NCBI RefSeq assembly: GCF_003268855.1
Contig: NZ_QLSZ01000002.1
Span: 62,001 to 126,000 of the forward strand
Origin: Flavobacterium aciduliphilum
GTDB lineage: Bacteria; Bacteroidota; Bacteroidia; Flavobacteriales; Flavobacteriaceae
DNA length: 64,000 nt
Direction of reading: 5' to 3'
The notes beneath the pieces are model-generated. The model did not search any database. It saw only the letters and a list, made by a program, of their open reading frames with translations, and was not told the DNA's origin. The translations under genes and the position numbers were made by a program. This document shows, in pieces, positions 28,101 to 35,115 of the stretch (its first letter is position 1; each line of letters begins with the position of its first letter).

Positions 28101-30671
28101 ATGGAATCAATGATGATTTATGTGCCAATTGTAATGGCATTAATTGGGTTGGCATTCATGTCAATCAAGAGATCTTGGGTTTTAAAACAAGATGCTGGAG
28201 ATGGTAAAATGAAAGAGATTTCAGATTACATCTATGAAGGCGCCTTGGCGTTTCTTAAAGCAGAATACCGATTGTTAGCCGTGTTTGTTCTTATTGCTAG
28301 TGTGGTATTAGCAGGTATTACTTTTTTACCTGGAGTTAAAACGCATTTGTTAATTGTGATTGCTTTCGTTTTTGGAGCATTTTTCTCGGCTTTAGCAGGA
28401 AATATGGGGATGAAAATTGCCACTAAAACCAATGTAAGAACTACGCAAGCGGCTCGTTCTAGTTTACCTCAAGCTTTAAAAGTTTCTTTTGGTGGTGGTA
28501 CTGTAATGGGGCTTGGAGTGGCTGGTTTAGCGGTTCTTGGTTTAACAGGATTTTTCATTGTTTTCTATACCATCTTTATGAAAGGAGCTTGGACTAATGG
28601 AGAAGACATGACTAAAGTATTAGAGACTTTGGCTGGGTTTTCATTAGGAGCTGAGTCTATTGCCTTGTTTGCTCGTGTGGGTGGTGGTATTTATACTAAA
28701 GCTGCCGATGTAGGTGCTGACCTTGTTGGTAAAGTAGAAGCGGGTATTCCAGAAGATGACCCTAGAAACCCTGCTACGATTGCAGATAACGTAGGAGATA
28801 ACGTAGGAGATGTGGCTGGTATGGGTGCCGATTTATTTGGTTCTTATGTGGCTACAGTGCTTGCTGCTATGGTATTAGGAAATTATGTAATTAAAGATAT
28901 GGGTGGTAAAATCGAAGACGCTTTTGGCGGAATCGGCCCAATTTTATTACCTATGGCTATTGCAGGATTTGGAATTTTATTCTCTATCATCGGTACGATG
29001 TTGGTGAAAATATCTAGCGATGACGCTAAAGAAGCACAAGTTCAAAAAGCATTAAACATTGGAAACTGGGTTTCTATTGTATTAACAGCTGTGGCTTGTT
29101 TCTTCTTAGTTCAATATATGTTGCCTGCCAAAATGAATATGAATTTCTTTGGAGAAGGCTTAAAAGAAATCTCTTCGATGAGAGTGTTTTATGCTACAAT
29201 TATCGGATTAATCGTAGGAGGAGCTATTTCATCGGTTACTGAATATTACACTGGATTGGGAACAAAACCTGTATTAGCTATTGTTCAAAAATCATCAACA
29301 GGTGCCGGAACTAACGTTATCGCAGGTTTGGCAACAGGGATGATTTCTACGTTCCCAACCGTATTGTTGTTTGGGGGTGCTATTTGGGCGTCTTATGCTT
29401 TTGCAGGATTCTATGGGGTGGCTTTAGCCGCATCGGCAATGATGGCTACAACTGCAATGCAATTAGCGATTGATGCTTTTGGACCAATTTCTGATAATGC
29501 GGGCGGTATCGCTGAAATGAGTGAGTTACCAAAAGAAGTTCGTACCAGAACCGATATCTTGGATTCCGTAGGTAATACTACTGCAGCAACAGGAAAAGGT
29601 TTTGCAATTGCCTCAGCAGCTTTAACTTCATTAGCTTTATTTGCGGCTTATGTAACCTTTACTGGAATTGATGGTATCAACATCTTTAAAGCGCCAGTAT
29701 TAGCGATGTTGTTTATTGGAGGAATGATTCCAGTGGTATTCTCTGCATTAGCAATGAATTCAGTGGGTAAAGCTGCAATGGATATGGTGTATGAAGTGCG
29801 TCGTCAGTTCAAAGAAATTGCAGGTATTATGGAAGGAACTGGAAGACCAGAATATGGTAAATGTGTGGAGATTTCTACAAAAGCGGCATTACGCGAAATG
29901 ATGTTGCCAGGAGTGTTAACTATTGGTTTCCCAATAGCTATTGTATTATTAGGTAAATTAGTTTATGGTGATAACAACCAATTAATCGCTGAAATGTTAG
30001 GTGGTTACATGGCAGGAGTAACGGTATCGGGTGTGCTTTGGGCTGTGTTCCAAAACAATGCTGGAGGTGCTTGGGACAATGCTAAAAAATCATTCGAAGC
30101 AGGGGTAGAAATTAATGGTGAAATGACCTACAAAGGTTCTGATGCGCACAAAGCAGCGGTAACTGGGGATACGGTTGGAGATCCATTTAAAGATACTTCA
30201 GGTCCATCTATGAACATCTTAATCAAATTAACGTGTTTGATTGGATTAGTAATTGCTCCAATCTTAGGAAATGGTTCTGCTCCAGAAGGAAAAGAAATGA
30301 AATGTACTATCGAAATGAAATCTTCTTGTTCTGAAGGGGCAATGAATGGAAATTGCGACATGTCTAAATGTGCTACCATGACTAAAGACGAATGTGCTAA
30401 AATGTGCGACAGTCTTAAATGTACACCAGAACAAAAAGAAGCTTGTTTGTCTCACTATGACGCTAACGGAAAATTTATTGCTCCATCTTGCAAAGAAGGA
30501 GAAGGAAAATCGTGTTGCGGTAAAGGAGATAAAAACGTAAAAGTAGAAATGACTAACGAAAACGGAAAAGCTAAAGCAACCGTAACAATTACCGAAAAAG
30601 GAAATGTAAATACACAAGTATTTGAAGGTTCTTTAGAAGAAGTAAAAGCGAAAGTGGAAGCTTTGGAATAG
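28101..30671 (+). CDS. hppA: Membrane-bound ion-translocating pyrophosphatase with Cys-rich C-terminal tail
   Basis: This 856-residue membrane pyrophosphatase pumps H+ and/or Na+ using pyrophosphate hydrolysis. About 15-16 membrane helices end near residue 725. Catalytic loops are intact: DVGADLVGKVEAGIPEDDPR, NPATIADNVGDNVGDVAGMG and the late DTVGDPFKDTSGPSMN. The motif GNTTAATGKG, with alanine where potassium-independent enzymes have lysine, places it in the K+-dependent class. After the last helix a soluble tail of about 130 residues carries 11 cysteines (KCTIEMKSSC...SCCGKG), then a short KVEMTNENGKAKATVTI sheet-like segment. The start ATG 28101 is preferred over an upstream in-frame codon inside the promoter. 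Confidence 0.94.
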   Translation: MESMMIYVPIVMALIGLAFMSIKRSWVLKQDAGDGKMKEISDYIYEGALAFLKAEYRLLAVFVLIASVVLAGITFLPGVKTHLLIVIAFVFGAFFSALAGNMGMKIATKTNVRTTQAARSSLPQALKVSFGGGTVMGLGVAGLAVLGLTGFFIVFYTIFMKGAWTNGEDMTKVLETLAGFSLGAESIALFARVGGGIYTKAADVGADLVGKVEAGIPEDDPRNPATIADNVGDNVGDVAGMGADLFGSYVATVLAAMVLGNYVIKDMGGKIEDAFGGIGPILLPMAIAGFGILFSIIGTMLVKISSDDAKEAQVQKALNIGNWVSIVLTAVACFFLVQYMLPAKMNMNFFGEGLKEISSMRVFYATIIGLIVGGAISSVTEYYTGLGTKPVLAIVQKSSTGAGTNVIAGLATGMISTFPTVLLFGGAIWASYAFAGFYGVALAASAMMATTAMQLAIDAFGPISDNAGGIAEMSELPKEVRTRTDILDSVGNTTAATGKGFAIASAALTSLALFAAYVTFTGIDGINIFKAPVLAMLFIGGMIPVVFSALAMNSVGKAAMDMVYEVRRQFKEIAGIMEGTGRPEYGKCVEISTKAALREMMLPGVLTIGFPIAIVLLGKLVYGDNNQLIAEMLGGYMAGVTVSGVLWAVFQNNAGGAWDNAKKSFEAGVEINGEMTYKGSDAHKAAVTGDTVGDPFKDTSGPSMNILIKLTCLIGLVIAPILGNGSAPEGKEMKCTIEMKSSCSEGAMNGNCDMSKCATMTKDECAKMCDSLKCTPEQKEACLSHYDANGKFIAPSCKEGEGKSCCGKGDKNVKVEMTNENGKAKATVTITEKGNVNTQVFEGSLEEVKAKVEALE

Positions 30672-30694
30672 TATTTCAAAAAAGTTGATACAAC

Positions 30695-30724
30695 AATGCC
30701 TCACGAAAGTGGGGCATTTTTTTT
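30695..30724 (+). terminator. Intrinsic terminator of hppA
   Basis: AATGCCTCAC pairs with GTGGGGCATT (one wobble) around GAAA, followed by eight or more T. Confidence 0.88.
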
Positions 30725-30744
30725 AATCTATTGTTGATTTTTAC

Positions 30745-31017
30745 AAAATGATACGGCAAAAACCCAAAACCGTTCGACTTTGAGTCAAATCCGTTTGGTT
30801 TTGAAGCGTGGCACTAGTGCCATGCACCAAAGCCGTATGGATTTACGCCAAAACCCAACGGTTTTACCTCACGGGAATACAGGTTGACGCCAAAGCCGAA
30901 CGATTCTGTCTCAAAACCAAACGGAAGTGCTCTGGAATCGTTAGGATTTGTGTAAAAACCGAACGGATGACATCAATTACCCTAATGCATCCTCTCGAAA
31001 ACGTACTGATTTACCAT
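30745..31017. repeat. Tandem array of about 13 degenerate 21-bp palindromic units
   Basis: Unit starts fall exactly every 21 bases at 30745, 30766, 30787, 30808, 30829, 30850, 30871, 30892, 30913, 30934, 30955, 30976 and 30997. The consensus core is AAAACCGAACGGATTT plus a 5-base spacer, and the core is a near-palindrome (AAAnCCGwwCGGnTTT). Units 3, 6, 9 and 12 are the most degenerate. A GTG-initiated frame of 82 codons (30808-31056) reads 7-residue repeats such as AKTQRFY and AKAERFC, but units 1 and 2 carry TGA in that frame, so I do not call a gene. Confidence 0.8.
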
Positions 31018-31105
31018 CACAAATTAAAGCGTGATGGATTTTCTATTAATAAATGAATTGCGAATATAAATAATACATTAATTTTTATACCTTTGCAAGG
31101 TACTC

Positions 31106-31303
31106 GTTATTAGAAGTGCACCATTTTATCGAAAAAATATATTAGCGTTTGCTATAAGTTCCTGTGACTGAAACCGACCAATTTTCAAAACACAACGGGA
31201 AAGTATATGTAAATGCTTACGTCAAGGCGTGGGCTTTGCTCTACTTTGTTGTGTGGGTTCTTGGTCGGACCTCAGTTGCAAGTAAAGCAAGTGTCCCACG
31301 CTG
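31106..31303. repeat. Interleaved inverted repeats upstream of the LamG gene
   Basis: Two inverted-repeat pairs interlock in the order A-B-A'-B'. A is CCGACCAA (31174) with ACACAAC (31190), answered by GTTGTGT (31248) and TTGGTCGG (31261). B is GCGTGGG...TTTGCT...ACTT (31227-31246), answered by AGTAAAGCAA...CCCACGC (31281-31301). The region cannot form both helices as a simple nested hairpin. It also contains GTGCACCATTTT at 31116, which recurs as GTGTACCATTTT downstream of the LamG gene. No coding sequence is evident. Confidence 0.6.
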
Positions 31304-31357
31304 ATTTTATTATATTAACACTACAATTGGGACGTTGTAGACTAATATAATAATAAA

Positions 31358-32395
31358 ATGAATAACAAAAAATTACTTCTTTTAATTTTGGGAATAGGTT
31401 TATTTTCCCAAATGATTTTTTCTCAAGTTCCTTCTTATGTTCCGACGAATGGTTTAGTTGGTTATTGGCCATTTAGTGGTAATGCTAATGACCAAAGTGG
31501 AAATGGAAATAACGGGACAGTTAATGGTGCTACATTAACGATAGACAGGTTTGGAAATTCTAATAACGCATATGAATTTAATATGAATTACATTAAAGTT
31601 AACAATTCAAGCCTTTATAATCTTAGTGATAATTTATCAATAAATGTTTGGTACAAGATTAGTGATAGTATGGGGTCTATAACATTAAATACGGTCTTTG
31701 TTTCAAAACACCAAAGTAGTTCTTTAAACTCTTCATATTCTTTATATAATGAAAATAATTGCGGACCAACTGTTTATCAAACAGATGTAGATGGAAATAT
31801 AAATTATATTAGAAATAGCGCATTTTGTGATACATCTTCTTGGCATATGCTGACTTTATCTTTTAATAAACCAAATATGATAATGTATTTAGATGGGATT
31901 TATTATTCTACTATTACTGCTAATAGTATTAAACAAACTATTTTACCATTAGTTTTTGGAGGTACTAATAATAGTTCTAATCCAGATGATATTGTTGGAA
32001 GAATGAAAGGTAAATTGGATGATATCGGAATATGGAATCGGGCATTAACTCAACAGGAAATTACCAATTTGTATTATTCTGAAAATACTTGCCAATCTTT
32101 GGTAATTAATACAGGTGTTTTGAGTTTTAACCCACCAACTTATAATAATACAATTACTATATATCCAAATCCAGCTAATGACCATATTACAATTGATTGC
32201 GGTAATTTATCTAATGTTTCAGGATGGACTATAAAAATTGTAAATACTTTAGGGCAAGAAGTGTTTGGTGGAGCTATGAATACACAACAATATGTTGTAC
32301 CACTTAATAGCTGGGGAGGTCAAGGTGTTTATTTTGTTAAAGTTTATGACGCTTCCAATAATTTATTAAACATCAAAAAAATAATTTTACAATAA
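31358..32395 (+). CDS. Secreted LamG-domain protein with type IX sorting domain
   Basis: A 345-residue exported protein. It has a signal peptide (NKKLLLLILGIGLFSQMIFS), a concanavalin-like LamG domain at about 27-235 that starts GLVGYWPFSGNANDQSGNG and contains DDIGIWNRALTQQEI, then a type A type IX sorting domain from about 265 to the end (ITIYPNPANDHITI ... GVYFVKVYD, ending in KKIILQ). LamG domains bind glycans or proteins at the cell surface. The gene sits alone between repeat-rich spacers and looks like an accessory cassette. Confidence 0.88.
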   Translation: MNNKKLLLLILGIGLFSQMIFSQVPSYVPTNGLVGYWPFSGNANDQSGNGNNGTVNGATLTIDRFGNSNNAYEFNMNYIKVNNSSLYNLSDNLSINVWYKISDSMGSITLNTVFVSKHQSSSLNSSYSLYNENNCGPTVYQTDVDGNINYIRNSAFCDTSSWHMLTLSFNKPNMIMYLDGIYYSTITANSIKQTILPLVFGGTNNSSNPDDIVGRMKGKLDDIGIWNRALTQQEITNLYYSENTCQSLVINTGVLSFNPPTYNNTITIYPNPANDHITIDCGNLSNVSGWTIKIVNTLGQEVFGGAMNTQQYVVPLNSWGGQGVYFVKVYDASNNLLNIKKIILQ

Positions 32396-32433
32396 ATTTT
32401 CAATTGGGAATAATCTGAAAATTTTCCCCCGCT

Positions 32434-32477
32434 GGTGCACGAAACGAAGTTCAGCGTAGCTAATTCTTTCGTGTACC
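32434..32477. repeat. Hairpin downstream of the LamG gene
   Basis: GGTGCACGAAA pairs with TTTCGTGTACC (one G-T wobble) around a 22-base loop. No T-run follows, so it is not a simple terminator. The right arm repeats the GTGCACCATTTT motif found at 31116 upstream of the same gene. Confidence 0.55.
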
Positions 32478-32522
32478 ATTTTTAGATAAAGCTTTGCTGT
32501 CTTGTCCTAAAATAGCTATACA

Positions 32523-32556
32523 TAAAAAAGGCTGTCTAAATCAATAGACAGCCTTT
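32523..32556 (-). terminator. Terminator of the deoxynucleoside kinase gene
   Basis: AAAGGCTGTCTA pairs with TAGACAGCCTTT around a 6-base loop; on the minus strand the stem is followed by T6. Confidence 0.85.
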
Positions 32557-32576
32557 CAAGTTGAGGTTATTTTGGG

Positions 32577-33191
32577 TTAAAACAATCCGTTAATTTCAGC
32601 ATCAATGCGGTTGATGATGTTTCCTAAATCTTCTGGGTTGTTTACGAAATCAATATCGTCAACGTCTATGATTAAAAGTTTCCCCTTGTTGTATGTGGTA
32701 ATCCACGCTTCGTAACGCTCGTTCAATCGGCTCAAATAGTCAATAGAAATAGAGTTTTCATAATCACGCCCTCTTTTGTGAATTTGCCCCACCAAATTGG
32801 GAATCGAACTGCGCAAGTAAATCAGCAAGTCGGGCGCTTTTACCAAACTTTCCATCAATTCAAAAAGCGATTTGTAGTTTTCAAAATCACGATTGGTCAT
32901 CAAACCCATGGCATGAAGGTTGGGCGCAAAAATATGAGCATCTTCATAAATCGTTCGGTCTTGAATGATTTTCTTTCCGCTTTCACGAATTTGCAACACT
33001 TGACGAAAACGACTGTTCAAGAAATAAATCTGTAAGTTGAACGACCAACGTTCCATTTGGTGGTAAAAATCATCTAGATAAGGATTGTCAACCACGTCTT
33101 CAAAATGAGGTTCCCACTTAAAATGTTTTGCTAAAAAGCGAGTTAAAGTTGTTTTTCCTGCGCCAATATTTCCTGCGACCGCTATATGCAT
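32577..33191 (-). CDS. Deoxynucleoside kinase
   Basis: A 204-residue deoxyribonucleoside kinase of the dGK/dCK/TK2 family, used in nucleoside salvage. It has the P-loop IAVAGNIGAGKTTL at residues 3-16, a Glu-Asp catalytic region (PHFEDVVDNPYLDDFY), QDRTIYEDAHIFA (the DRS/DRT-like motif) and a lid-like KRGRDYENSI. Specificity cannot be assigned from the sequence. The start ATG overlaps the stop of the upstream gene by one base (TAATG). Confidence 0.9.
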   Translation of the reverse strand: MHIAVAGNIGAGKTTLTRFLAKHFKWEPHFEDVVDNPYLDDFYHQMERWSFNLQIYFLNSRFRQVLQIRESGKKIIQDRTIYEDAHIFAPNLHAMGLMTNRDFENYKSLFELMESLVKAPDLLIYLRSSIPNLVGQIHKRGRDYENSISIDYLSRLNERYEAWITTYNKGKLLIIDVDDIDFVNNPEDLGNIINRIDAEINGLF

Positions 33192-33982
33192 TATGGTAAA
33201 TTTAGTTTATAGTTTGTAATTCTGTTGGATGTAAAAATAGATAAAATTTGGTCTTTGTAATAAAAATTTTTAAAGCTTTTCTCAACAAGTGCTATTTTAA
33301 ATCGTTTGTTTTGTTTCTTGTCTTCTATAAATAACTCTATGCCCTTTTGAAAAACCAAACAATATGGGTTGATAAATTGCACAGCATCGCATACTTCAAG
33401 CGTTCCGTTGGAAATTGTATTTCCGTATATCGAACCCACTTGCCATTGGTAATTCTTATCAATCCATTGAAAGTTGTTGAAATCTCCACTGCAAAAGAGA
33501 ATGCCATTAGAAAAAGGGACCCCAATAGTTTTGTAGCTTTTTGAAAGCAAATCGAAGAGCAACAATTGTTGATTGAGTTGGTTGAATACCCAAAGTTTAT
33601 TTTGTCCTGAAATACCCACTGCCGACGCAAACAAGGAAGCGTCACTGTCTGAAAAATTAATCTGTTCGATTTCGTTCAACTGGCTGTCAACAATACAGAT
33701 GGTATTGAAAGCGTCGTAAAAAATCACCAATCGCAACGCATTGATAAAAGACACACTACTAATTTTTCCTAAGGCTATATTTTGATATTGCACTACTGTT
33801 TTGTCATTTTTTTTATACAAAACATTGTCTTTTATGTAAAAATAGTTTTTAGCACCATCGGTACCAATAAATCGGTCGCAATCTACCGTAATAGAATCTA
33901 TTGCAACCGGAGTAATTTGTTCAATTTGTGCCTGAAGTGTTCCCCAAAAGAGGCACATCATAAAAAAAATTGTCTTTTTCAT
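33191..33982 (-). CDS. Exported protein of unknown function, propeller-like repeats
   Basis: A 263-residue protein with a signal peptide (KKTIFFMMCLFWGTLQAQ). The rest has repeated short beta-strand units with aromatic residues (GQNKLWVFNQLNQQLLLFDL; NNFQWIDKNYQWQVGSIYG), suggesting a beta-propeller-like fold, but no family is recognised. I choose the ATG at 33982 because it gives the signal peptide; a longer start at 34012 exists. It is translationally coupled to the deoxynucleoside kinase. Confidence 0.75.
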   Translation of the reverse strand: MKKTIFFMMCLFWGTLQAQIEQITPVAIDSITVDCDRFIGTDGAKNYFYIKDNVLYKKNDKTVVQYQNIALGKISSVSFINALRLVIFYDAFNTICIVDSQLNEIEQINFSDSDASLFASAVGISGQNKLWVFNQLNQQLLLFDLLSKSYKTIGVPFSNGILFCSGDFNNFQWIDKNYQWQVGSIYGNTISNGTLEVCDAVQFINPYCLVFQKGIELFIEDKKQNKRFKIALVEKSFKNFYYKDQILSIFTSNRITNYKLNLP

Positions 33983-34112
33983 ATAAAAAATTAACGCCTT
34001 AAAACTAGTCATTTTTATTATTGGATATGTAAAATTTTTAACAAAAAATTAGTAACAAATCCAGAAATCTATCGTCATATTTGTTTCGAAAATAAAAGTA
34101 AATCACTTTAGA

Positions 34113-35057
34113 ATGAGAAATATTACCATAAAATTAGCGCTATTATTGGTGTGCTTTGCCTCAAATGCGCAAAAAGATTTTCAAGGAATGGCTGTTTATG
34201 AATCCAAAACCAGCACCTCCGATTTCAAAAAACGCTTCGAAGGCAATAAAGAGATCACGCCCGAAATGCAAAAAATGATTGAAGAACGCATGAAAAAAAT
34301 GTTTGAAAAAACCTTTATTTTAAACTTTGATATGCAAGCTTCGATATACAAAGAAGAAGAAAAATTAGATGCTCCAGGACAAGGTCAAGGAGGTTTTAGA
34401 ATGATGTCTTCCATGATGGGTGGCGGTGGAACTTTTTATAAAAATGTAAAAGAAAAAGCCTATACTGTCGACAAAGAGTTTATGGGAAAAGAGTTTTTGG
34501 TAAAAGACACTTTAACCAATTATAAATGGAAAATGGACACCGAAAGCAGACAAATAGGAGGCTATACTTGTTATAAAGCAACCACGGTAATTCCAGCTAG
34601 TAAAACTGATTTTAGAAATTTTAGACCCAAAAGGCCTGAAGAAAATAAAGATGACGCAAAAAAACAGGATGCCAAAACAGAGACGACTACAGAAACGAAA
34701 ACTGACGGGGCTACTACTGAAAAAAAGACCAATTTTATGAGTGAAATAGATTTGCCTAAAGAGATTACCATAACGGCTTGGTATACTCCAGAAATTCCTA
34801 TCAATCAAGGGCCTGAAGGATATTGGGGGTTGCCAGGATTGATATTAGAAGTAAATGATGGCAGAACCACCATTTTGTGTTCAAAAGTAGTGTTGAATGC
34901 AAAAGATAAAGTTGAAATTAAGGCTCCAACAAATGGGAAGTCGGTGTCTCAAAAAGAATATGATGAAACCGTAATTAAAAAAATGGAGGAGTTTCGGGAA
35001 ATGAATCAAGGACCAGGAGGCGGCGAAGGGCGTTTTCACATGAGAATGGGGAACTAA
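34113..35057 (+). CDS. GLPGLI family protein
   Basis: A 314-residue exported protein with an N-terminal signal peptide (ITIKLALLLVCFASNA) and the name-giving motif in GYWGLPGLILEVNDGRTT near residue 235. The middle contains a low-complexity, lysine- and threonine-rich stretch (about 175-205). GLPGLI proteins occur only in Bacteroidetes, often paired with a TonB-type receptor as here, 58 bases downstream. Function is unknown; a periplasmic partner of the barrel is plausible. Confidence 0.9.
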   Translation: MRNITIKLALLLVCFASNAQKDFQGMAVYESKTSTSDFKKRFEGNKEITPEMQKMIEERMKKMFEKTFILNFDMQASIYKEEEKLDAPGQGQGGFRMMSSMMGGGGTFYKNVKEKAYTVDKEFMGKEFLVKDTLTNYKWKMDTESRQIGGYTCYKATTVIPASKTDFRNFRPKRPEENKDDAKKQDAKTETTTETKTDGATTEKKTNFMSEIDLPKEITITAWYTPEIPINQGPEGYWGLPGLILEVNDGRTTILCSKVVLNAKDKVEIKAPTNGKSVSQKEYDETVIKKMEEFREMNQGPGGGEGRFHMRMGN

Positions 35058-35069
35058 TATAATACATCT

Positions 35070-35104
35070 AAGAAGAATCGGAATAAAATAGATTCTTCTT
35101 TTTT
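35070..35104 (+). terminator. Hairpin between the GLPGLI gene and the receptor gene
   Basis: AAGAAGAATC pairs with GATTCTTCTT around an 11-base loop, followed by TTTTTA. It may attenuate readthrough into the receptor gene. Confidence 0.65.
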
Positions 35105-35115
35105 ATGCAAAAAAA

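Noticed and set aside
30745..31017. CRISPR array
   Set aside because: The units are contiguous with no unique spacers and no cas genes are nearby; the same holds for the array at 58540.
30808..31056. 82-codon GTG-initiated frame over the first 21-bp array
   Set aside because: Units directly upstream have TGA in the same frame, codon use is unlike the neighbours, and the frame is explained by the repeat period.
31165..31303. Integron attC site
   Set aside because: No integrase gene and no canonical attC core bases; only the interleaved inverted repeats are suggestive.
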